This document shows, piece after piece, positions 17,429 to 23,834 of a DNA stretch of 56,656 nucleotides. A program made the position numbers and the translations under genes. Origin of the DNA: Companilactobacillus halodurans (GTDB taxonomy: Bacteria; Bacillota; Bacilli; Lactobacillales; Lactobacillaceae); contig NZ_VDFP01000016.1 in NCBI RefSeq assembly GCF_009600985.1, positions 1 through 56,656 of the forward strand. Reading direction: 5' to 3'. Below the pieces are notes generated by a model. It had not been told where the DNA came from. It searched no databases and saw only the letters and a list, made by a program, of their open reading frames with translations. Each line of letters starts with the position of its first letter. Positions within the stretch are counted from its first letter, which is position 1.

Positions 17429-18085
17429 CTAAAATTGATTAAAATGGTTATTATTATTCAAATTTCCATTAAAATTATTTTGATTTTGGCCAGAAGCCCC
17501 ATTTGTAGGGCTATTTGGTTGAAAATTATTTGAGTTTTGACTAGGATTATTAAAGTTATTGTTCATTGAGCCTTGATTCATCCGTGGATTAACTTCAGTG
17601 TGTCCACTCTCTACTCCACTATGGTTGTTCATATTATTAGGAACAACTGCTGAAGCAAATTGTTTCGACTCGTTATTTTCTGGAACGCCATTAGCAAAAT
17701 CATGACCAAAGACACGTTTTTCCAAATTAGAAACACGTTTTAAAATATCATAATTAGTTGAAGCTTCAGCCGTAGCCGTCATAGCTGGCTTTTGTCTCAA
17801 TCGATTATTTTTTTGTCTTTGTTGAAAGTTATTTTGTGGATTTGTTGGGCGTGCTTGAGCTAAACGGTCATTTTCCGACTTTAATTGACTGATTTCATTA
17901 GCAAATGTTTCGTAATCTTTAATAATACCATCTAAGAATTGGTCAACCTCTGTGGGATCATAGCCACGCATTTTTGTCTTAAATTCTTTTTGCAAAATAT
18001 CATTTGGTTGATAATTTAATGAAGTTTCATTTGAATTGTCATTGCCATTTGGTTGTTGTTGGTTCATTCCGTTCATATTATTCAT
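17429..18085 (-). CDS. gpsB: GpsB cell-division/wall-synthesis adaptor with long Asn/Gln-rich tail
   Basis: A 218-residue GpsB, a DivIVA-like protein that shuttles between septum and side wall and docks penicillin-binding proteins. The membrane/PBP-binding core (about 30-95) has the hallmarks DILQKEFKTKMRGYDPTEVDQFLD and a following coiled coil (ISQLKSENDRLAQ). A short conserved C-terminal helix of the family is seen near NYDILKRVSNLEKRVFG (about 112-130). Unusually, it has an Asn/Gln-rich N-terminal extension of about 28 residues and a further Asn/Gln-rich tail of about 85; most GpsB proteins are 100-130 residues. The N-terminal start is uncertain because GGGGTG is a modest ribosome binding site. 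PBP1A, a known GpsB client type, is encoded 1.3 kb away. Confidence 0.9.
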   Translation of the reverse strand: MNNMNGMNQQQPNGNDNSNETSLNYQPNDILQKEFKTKMRGYDPTEVDQFLDGIIKDYETFANEISQLKSENDRLAQARPTNPQNNFQQRQKNNRLRQKPAMTATAEASTNYDILKRVSNLEKRVFGHDFANGVPENNESKQFASAVVPNNMNNHSGVESGHTEVNPRMNQGSMNNNFNNPSQNSNNFQPNSPTNGASGQNQNNFNGNLNNNNHFNQF

Positions 18086-18127
18086 TATTAAACACCCCAG
18101 TGTTAATTATTGTCGATTTAACTTATC

Positions 18128-18682
18128 CTAACTATCATATAACATATTAGCAAAGTCCTGCATAGAATCAAAATCAATCAGCTCTAATTGGTAGTCGATA
18201 CCACGATTTTGATAAGCTTTGATTGCTTCATAATCAAATTTAGGTTTGCCACCACTGTCAGTATCATAAAAAATCAAAGCGCCATCTGTGTGTTTAAGCA
18301 TAAAATCTTGCCAAACTCGCAGTTGCTTACCACTATAATAACTCTTATTAGAAATTTTATTGACATAGTCGGCATTTCTTAAAAAAACATTTAACAATAG
18401 CTGATTATTTTCATTCCATTTTTTACCAAACTCGTTAAAAGGTAATATCACTGCATGTCTTATATTATAGCCTTTTTTCTTAACTTCTTGTATGGCCTTT
18501 CCGATAATTTGTTCTGTGCCAAGTTGAGCGCCAGTGATGACCCATTGAGTTCCGTCTTCTACGTAATTAGTAATTCTTTGTTCAAAAAAGTCTTGAATTA
18601 CTTTGGCTTTTGGGTCATTATCTTTAAAAATGCCCAGTTCATATGAACGGTACCCTGTGATCCATAAATTTTTTATCATCAA
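18128..18682 (-). CDS. ypsA: YpsA-like protein (DUF1273, SLOG superfamily)
   Basis: A 184-residue YpsA homologue. The SLOG superfamily has a Rossmann-like fold predicted to bind nucleotides or nucleotide-derived ligands. Typical segments are WITGYRSYELGIF at the start, QWVITGAQLGTEQ, and ALIFYDTDSGGKPKFDYEA near the end. In Bacillus it influences cell division and filamentation, and it lies next to gpsB there as here (45-base gap). The biochemical activity is not known. AGGAGG lies before the ATG. It is divergent from recU. Confidence 0.88.
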   Translation of the reverse strand: MMIKNLWITGYRSYELGIFKDNDPKAKVIQDFFEQRITNYVEDGTQWVITGAQLGTEQIIGKAIQEVKKKGYNIRHAVILPFNEFGKKWNENNQLLLNVFLRNADYVNKISNKSYYSGKQLRVWQDFMLKHTDGALIFYDTDSGGKPKFDYEAIKAYQNRGIDYQLELIDFDSMQDFANMLYDS

Positions 18683-18743
18683 GAACCTCCTTAAATAATA
18701 TTTTTGCTGTCATGGTATAATTTGCAACGTAGGAGTTGATATT

Positions 18744-19367
18744 TTGAAAATAAACTACCCAGATGGAAGAAGTTTTAATAATCCATCACACTCTTCTCTC
18801 CACGCTTCTAGTGCCAAGAAAAAACTTATTTTTGGCGATCGCGGTATGACTCTGGAAGAAGAGATTAATGAAAGTAACAAGTACTATCGCAGTCATGATA
18901 TCGCAGTAATTTATAAAAAACCAACGCCGATTCAAATTGTTAAAGTCGACTATCCTAAACGTAGCCGTGCCGTTATTAAGGAGGCATATTTCAGACAGGC
19001 TTCGACAACTGATTACAATGGTGTTTATAATGGTTATTATGTTGATTTTGAAGCTAAGGAAACTAAGAACAAAAATATCTTTCCTTTAAAGAACTTCCAT
19101 CAACATCAGATTGATCATTTGCGGATGTGTCAAAAACAAGGTGGCATTTGCTTTGTTATTATAAAATACGTTACATTAAAACGATATTTTGTAATGCCAG
19201 CCGATACCTTATTTTTGCACTGGGATGCTCAAAAACACGATGGCGCAAAGTCAATTCAGCTTCAAGATATAATTGATAGCTCAATTGAGATCAAGGCTAA
19301 CTATGATCCTACTTTACCGTATGTTGATGCGATTCAACAACTCATCGAAAGTGGGAAGGAGAAATAA
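18744..19367 (+). CDS. recU: Holliday junction resolvase RecU
   Basis: A 207-residue RecU, which cleaves four-way junctions during recombinational repair and chromosome segregation, working with RuvAB. The nuclease core is visible: TTDYNG, YYVDFEAKET (Asp, Glu, Lys of the active site) and the HQHQIDHL block. The N-terminal part has the expected NYPDGRSF. It starts with TTG at 18744, eight bases after AGGAG. It shares one base with ponA (TAATG), the standard Firmicute recU-ponA pair. Confidence 0.94.
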   Translation: MKINYPDGRSFNNPSHSSLHASSAKKKLIFGDRGMTLEEEINESNKYYRSHDIAVIYKKPTPIQIVKVDYPKRSRAVIKEAYFRQASTTDYNGVYNGYYVDFEAKETKNKNIFPLKNFHQHQIDHLRMCQKQGGICFVIIKYVTLKRYFVMPADTLFLHWDAQKHDGAKSIQLQDIIDSSIEIKANYDPTLPYVDAIQQLIESGKEK

Positions 19368-21880
19368 TGAATAAAAAGAATAATAATATTTTGACATTTA
19401 AAAATATTTTTAAATGGGTTTTATCTATTCTAGCTGTTTTAGTGGGAATATTTTTATTTGTCTTTGTATATTACGCTTTCAGTGCCCCGGCAATCAGTCA
19501 GGAAAATCTGCAAAGCGGTGGCTCTTCAACAATCGTTGATTCCACTGGTAAACAAATTGCCTCGCTTGGAGACAATAAGAGAAATTATGTCACCATCGAT
19601 AAAGTTCCTCAACAAATGGAAGATGCTGTCGTTTCCATTGAGGATAAGAACTTTTATAACGAACCTCTAGGAATCGATCCGGTTCGTATTGCTAAATCAG
19701 CTTTTAATAACGTTACGAAAGGAACTCTCCAAGGTGGGAGTACTTTAACGCAACAATTAGTTAAGTTGACGGTCTTCTCGACTGATACCAAGGACCAAAC
19801 TTTTAAACGTAAAATGCAAGAAGCTTGGCTTGCCATGCGTGTCAGTCAAAAATTTTCTAAGCAACAGATTTTGGAATTCTATATGAATAAAGTTTATCTG
19901 AATAATGGTATTTATGGGATGCAAACTGGTGCCAAATACTATTATGGCAAGACATTGAAACAATTGTCTCTTGCACAGATGGCCATGTTAGCGGGATTGC
20001 CTAATGCACCAAGTAATTACGATCCTTACACTCACCCTGAGGCTTCAAAGAATCGTCGTGATTTAGTTATTAGATCAATGTATAACAATAATAAGATTAC
20101 TAAATCTCAGGCTGAAAAAGCTATCAACACGCCAATCAGTTCAGGTTTGCAGCCATATAAGAAAGTAACTAATAGTAATAATACTAAGAGAATCATCTCT
20201 GACCCTTATATAAAGGAAGCAATTTCCGAAGTTAAGAAAAAAGGCTTCGATCCTTATCGTGATAACCTCAAGATAACGGTCAATATGGATTATGATGCTC
20301 AAAAGAAACTTTATAATATCGTTAATAGTTCTAATTACGTTTCATTCCCTGACCAAAAGATGCAAGTTGGATCAACTATCGTTAACCCTAACAATGGTAA
20401 AGTCGTAGCGATGATTGGTGGTAGAAATCTCGGCGATGTTCAATTTGGATTGAATCGTGCGGTTCAAACTTCTAGAAGTAATGGTTCAACAATGAAACCA
20501 ATCCTAGATTATGGACCAGCTATTGAATATCTCAATTGGTCTACTTATCATCAAGTAGAAGATACTGCCTATACTTATCCCGGAACTAGTATCGAATTGA
20601 AAGATTGGGATGAGCAATACGATGGTCAAATGAGTATGCGTAAGGCTTTAGTAAATTCTAGAAATATTCCAGCTATACGTACTCTTTCCGCAGTTGGTTT
20701 TACCAAAGCAAAGAAATTTGCTTCCAAATTAGGAATCGATATTAAAAAGAATCAAGGCTTGTCAGCTGGTATCGGTAGCGATGTTTCAACATTACAAGGT
20801 GCTTCAGCTTATGCAGCCTTTTCAAATGGTGGAACGTACTACAAACCATATTATGTTTCTAAAATTGAAACGGCTGATGGATTGACCCATAACTATGGCA
20901 AATCTGGTAAGCGGGTCATGAAGACTTCAACTGCCTACATGATTACCGATATGCTCAAGGGTGTTCCTTCAACTTATGCCACATATGCTAAAATTTCTGG
21001 ATTGCATCAAGCTGGTAAAACCGGTACAACAAATTACAGCGATTCAGCGATTGCAAGTAATTCCGCTTTAAGTGGTACAGCTCAAGATTCATGGTACAAC
21101 GGCTATACGCCAAATTATTCAATCAGTGTTTGGACAGGTTATGATTCACCAAATCAAAACGGTATTTCCTCAACCTATCAAAGTATTGCTGGTAAGATTT
21201 ATAAAGCTGAAATGAGTTACTTAGCTAATAAATCAGACAGCAATCCTAATTGGAAGAAACCTGACACCGTTGTATCAAGGATGATCAAGAATGATGGTTC
21301 AACTACTCCAGTAGTAGCATCGCCAAGTTCAAGTTCATCAAGTTACACAAAAGAATTGTTTGTTAAAGGACACGCTCCATCAAATCCTTACAAGAGTTCA
21401 GATTACTCAACAAGCAGTGCCTCTGGCTCAAGCAGCAATCAAGTAACTACTAACCAGCAATCAAGCAGTTCTTCAGAATCAAGTGATAATGAAAATGATG
21501 ATACCGATAGTAATAATGAAACTGGAACTCAATCAAATGGCAGTGATGATTCAACTGACACAACGACTGATTCCAACGGTACTTCATCATCAACAGACTC
21601 TAACGGCTCAAGTACAAATTCCAATACCAATACTGGCGGTAATACTAATACTGGTAGCACTGGTGGAAATACTAACACAGGTAATACTGGAAATACCGGC
21701 AATACTGGTAGTAACGGTGGCGGCACGACAACTGGAGATACCGGTTCAAGTGGCGACACAGGATCAACCAATACGGGTGGTACAGACAGCACTGGTGGTG
21801 GCAGTACTACTAATAGTGGTGCTACTACTAATGGTTCATCGAGCAACAGTTCTACTGTTCAGTCAACCAGCGAACAATAA
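19367..21880 (+). CDS. ponA: Class A penicillin-binding protein 1A
   Basis: An 837-residue bifunctional peptidoglycan synthase. There is a short cytoplasmic start, a transmembrane helix at about 15-38, then a GT51 glycosyltransferase domain with catalytic Glu92 (IEDKNFY) and GGSTLTQQ. The transpeptidase domain has Ser374-x-x-Lys377 (STMK), SRN at 431-433 and KTGTT at 551-555, all intact. The last about 190 residues (from about 645) are a low-complexity Ser/Thr/Asn/Gly tail with TNTGGNT-type repeats, likely disordered and outside the membrane, much longer than in Bacillus PBP1. It is coupled to recU by a one-base overlap and followed by a strong terminator. Confidence 0.95.
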   Translation: MNKKNNNILTFKNIFKWVLSILAVLVGIFLFVFVYYAFSAPAISQENLQSGGSSTIVDSTGKQIASLGDNKRNYVTIDKVPQQMEDAVVSIEDKNFYNEPLGIDPVRIAKSAFNNVTKGTLQGGSTLTQQLVKLTVFSTDTKDQTFKRKMQEAWLAMRVSQKFSKQQILEFYMNKVYLNNGIYGMQTGAKYYYGKTLKQLSLAQMAMLAGLPNAPSNYDPYTHPEASKNRRDLVIRSMYNNNKITKSQAEKAINTPISSGLQPYKKVTNSNNTKRIISDPYIKEAISEVKKKGFDPYRDNLKITVNMDYDAQKKLYNIVNSSNYVSFPDQKMQVGSTIVNPNNGKVVAMIGGRNLGDVQFGLNRAVQTSRSNGSTMKPILDYGPAIEYLNWSTYHQVEDTAYTYPGTSIELKDWDEQYDGQMSMRKALVNSRNIPAIRTLSAVGFTKAKKFASKLGIDIKKNQGLSAGIGSDVSTLQGASAYAAFSNGGTYYKPYYVSKIETADGLTHNYGKSGKRVMKTSTAYMITDMLKGVPSTYATYAKISGLHQAGKTGTTNYSDSAIASNSALSGTAQDSWYNGYTPNYSISVWTGYDSPNQNGISSTYQSIAGKIYKAEMSYLANKSDSNPNWKKPDTVVSRMIKNDGSTTPVVASPSSSSSSYTKELFVKGHAPSNPYKSSDYSTSSASGSSSNQVTTNQQSSSSSESSDNENDDTDSNNETGTQSNGSDDSTDTTTDSNGTSSSTDSNGSSTNSNTNTGGNTNTGSTGGNTNTGNTGNTGNTGSNGGGTTTGDTGSSGDTGSTNTGGTDSTGGGSTTNSGATTNGSSSNSSTVQSTSEQ
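21600..21850 (+). repeat. Low-complexity repeats in ponA tail
   Basis: Degenerate short repeats encode Thr/Asn/Gly/Ser runs (units such as AATACTGG and ACTGGTGG). Such tracts can expand or contract by slippage, changing tail length. They also create spurious long frames on both strands. Confidence 0.7.
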
Positions 21881-21896
21881 ATTATAAATTACAAGC

Positions 21897-21944
21897 AAAA
21901 AAGCCTTGGAAACGAAATTTTAAACGTTTCTAAGGCTTTTTTTG
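21897..21944. terminator. Bidirectional terminator between ponA and nth
   Basis: AAAAAGCCTTGGAAACG pairs with CGTTTCTAAGGCTTTTT around a 10-base loop, with one mismatch, with A-run on one side and T-run on the other. Confidence 0.88.
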
Positions 21945-21947
21945 TGT

Positions 21948-22616
21948 TTAATCATTTGTATTTTTATTATTGTTCTTATCATTTTCAGAATTTAATTGGT
22001 CGCATTCAATAATCAATTGATTCGTCTCTTTTGAGGGGTCCAATTTCATCGAATACTTACGGCCATATTCGATCATTGTATGATGAGCTCGATGCAATTC
22101 TTCTGGCTTCATAACACTGACGATTTTCTTCTCTACTTGAAGAGGATTAGCTTTTTCATCAACAAAGTGCAACCGTTTTGAAATAGCTGACACGTGCGTA
22201 TCGACAGCAAAAGTTGGCTGGTCAAAAACATCGCTCAAAACGACATTGGCAGTTTTTCGACCAGCACCAGGCAAAGCCATAATTCCCTTTCTTGTCGTTG
22301 GGACAACATCATTTAATTGTTCATGAACGATTTGGGCAGTTTTAATGATGTTTTTTGCTTTGTTATGAAATAGTCCAACGCTTTTGATTATTTGTTCAAC
22401 GTCTAATACATTAGCTTTCATCAAATCCTTTGGTTCTGGATATTTGCCAAACAATTCTGGCGTCACTTTATTGACTGATATATCAGTCGCCTGAGCACTC
22501 AAAATAACTGAAACTAAATATTGAAATGGCGTTCTTGAATCTAATGTCCGTCCAATTGGTCCAATGTCGTCTTCCATTTGATGGATGGCCCAAACAATCT
22601 GTTCATCTTTTAACAT
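21948..22616 (-). CDS. nth: Endonuclease III-family DNA glycosylase lacking the Fe-S cluster
   Basis: A 222-residue Nth-type glycosylase/AP lyase for oxidised pyrimidines. The helix-hairpin-helix LPGAGRKTANVVLS with the catalytic Lys, and the catalytic Asp in AVDTHVSAISKR, are intact. The C-terminal four-cysteine [4Fe-4S] loop that normally follows (C-x6-C-x2-C-x5-C) is missing: after HHTMIEYGRKYSMK only one Cys remains, and the protein ends in an Asn/Lys-rich tail. The structural role of the cluster must be replaced or dispensable. It lies one base after dnaD, the common dnaD-nth pair of Firmicutes. Catalytic function is still likely. Confidence 0.88.
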   Translation of the reverse strand: MLKDEQIVWAIHQMEDDIGPIGRTLDSRTPFQYLVSVILSAQATDISVNKVTPELFGKYPEPKDLMKANVLDVEQIIKSVGLFHNKAKNIIKTAQIVHEQLNDVVPTTRKGIMALPGAGRKTANVVLSDVFDQPTFAVDTHVSAISKRLHFVDEKANPLQVEKKIVSVMKPEELHRAHHTMIEYGRKYSMKLDPSKETNQLIIECDQLNSENDKNNNKNTND

Positions 22617-22617
22617 A

Positions 22618-23241
22618 TTAATACCCCAATTTCTTTCGACGTTCTTCCAATTGTTCTGCTGTCTTAATATTACTCTTTTCCCAACTGATAAGGATTCGGT
22701 CCATGTATTTCAATGAATAAGCTTGATTCAAAACTGCTTCTCGTAAAGCTAAATCAATCAACTCGACACTATAATGATCATCATCAATCCATTGGTGGAT
22801 TTGTTCTTGTTCAATTGGTGATAAAGGACGTCCAAATTCAACTTCAATCTTTTTAAATAATTCTTCAGTATCTGACATTAATTTGTCTTTTTTGTTGGAT
22901 TGCTTTTCTTGTTTTAAAAGATTTTGAATCCGATAATAAATCGGCGTTAACGAATAAAGGTCTCGTTGTTGATGGTGATCCATCACTGTTTTCAATTCGA
23001 TGATTCCAAGTTTGATCATTCCTTGAATAATCGTATAAATAGTGGCTTCATCCATTCCCGTATCTTCTGCCAAATTTTTTGCCATGGGAAAAGTATTGCC
23101 CTTTTGTGCGTACATCGACAAAGCTAAATAGACAATCAAATCTTTTTCAGTCATGCCCAATTTATGAAAATTTTTGATGATTAAATTGTTGATAGTCGTA
23201 TTGCCGCTGTCAACAAAGGTATTGAATAATTCATCATCCAT
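22618..23241 (-). CDS. dnaD: DnaD replication initiation/restart protein
   Basis: A 207-residue DnaD, which with DnaB and DnaI loads the replicative helicase at oriC and at restart sites in low-GC Gram-positives. The N-terminal winged-helix oligomerisation domain (about 1-110) includes LGMTEKDLIVYLAL and a DEATIYTIIQGMIKLGII helix-turn-helix. The C-terminal DnaD domain (about 125-200) carries the Y-x-x-R-I-L-x-x-W motif (YMDRILISW) used for DNA binding. GGAG lies before the ATG. asnS, which separates ypmB and dnaD in Bacillus, is absent here. Confidence 0.92.
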   Translation of the reverse strand: MDDELFNTFVDSGNTTINNLIIKNFHKLGMTEKDLIVYLALSMYAQKGNTFPMAKNLAEDTGMDEATIYTIIQGMIKLGIIELKTVMDHHQQRDLYSLTPIYYRIQNLLKQEKQSNKKDKLMSDTEELFKKIEVEFGRPLSPIEQEQIHQWIDDDHYSVELIDLALREAVLNQAYSLKYMDRILISWEKSNIKTAEQLEERRKKLGY

Positions 23242-23260
23242 ATTAATTACTCCAATGAAT

Positions 23261-23299
23261 AAAAAAAGCCCGAGAAATCTATTAATCTCGACTTTTTTT
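23261..23299 (-). terminator. Terminator of ypmB transcript
   Basis: AAAAAAAGTCGAGA pairs with TCTCGGGCTTTTTTT on the minus strand with a small bulge, ending in a T-run. It separates addB-addA-dinG-ypmB from dnaD-nth. Confidence 0.8.
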
Positions 23300-23307
23300 A
23301 GAATTTT

Positions 23308-23787
23308 TTAAATGTTATTGATAATTTGAATACTCTTGCCGCTACGGAAATCAACCAAGTTATAGCCAATAGACCCATTTTTCTTTTGGAAAGCAACTTC
23401 CCAAGTAGGTTTATCTTTATAAATACCTAAATTGATATGCAAAATCTTTTTAGCATTATATCTTTGTGCTACACCATCGATAACTGTTTGACGAACAGGA
23501 GCATTATTTTTATTAACAACTTCTGTTTTACCACTTTTTGCATTAATAATAATATAACGATACTTTTCATTCTTCGTTAAACCGCCAACTGCATAATACT
23601 GCTTTTGGCGGGTGTAATTTCCAAAATAATCAGCTTCAACTATCCCAGCTTTTTCTTCGGCAATATCCTTAGCCTGTGACTTGGCACTCGAATAAGGAGC
23701 GGAGGAAAGGTTCAAGTATGTTAAAGCTGAAACAATTGCTAATGCAATTAAAGAGATAGTCAATAAGATTTTTGTGCTTCTACTCAT
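23308..23787 (-). CDS. ypmB: YpmB-like membrane-anchored protein (DUF5590)
   Basis: A 159-residue protein with an N-terminal membrane anchor (about 6-26) and an extracellular part made of two PepSY-like modules; AKDIAEEKAGI and the repeated pattern ending in GKSIQIINN fit this fold. Position after dinG matches Bacillus ypmB. Function is not established. AAAGGA lies before the ATG; dinG ends 47 bases upstream, so they are probably co-transcribed. Confidence 0.8.
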   Translation of the reverse strand: MSRSTKILLTISLIALAIVSALTYLNLSSAPYSSAKSQAKDIAEEKAGIVEADYFGNYTRQKQYYAVGGLTKNEKYRYIIINAKSGKTEVVNKNNAPVRQTVIDGVAQRYNAKKILHINLGIYKDKPTWEVAFQKKNGSIGYNLVDFRSGKSIQIINNI

Positions 23788-23834
23788 AATACGTCCTTTT
23801 TTAAACTAACAAAAATAGTATAGCAGTAAATTGT

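Noticed and set aside
21600..21850. Possible CRISPR-like or tandem repeat array
   Set aside because: Units are short, degenerate and in frame with ponA; there are no unique spacers of constant length.
21483..21887. Long frames on both strands over the ponA tail (a Leu/Val/Ile-rich plus frame and a Pro/Val/Leu-rich minus frame)
   Set aside because: Artefacts of the Thr/Asn/Gly/Ser codon repeats; the ponA frame is continuous and correct.
23242..23307. Expected asnS gene between ypmB and dnaD
   Set aside because: Only a terminator is present in 66 bases; absence from this spot is a gene-order difference among Firmicutes and says nothing about presence elsewhere.
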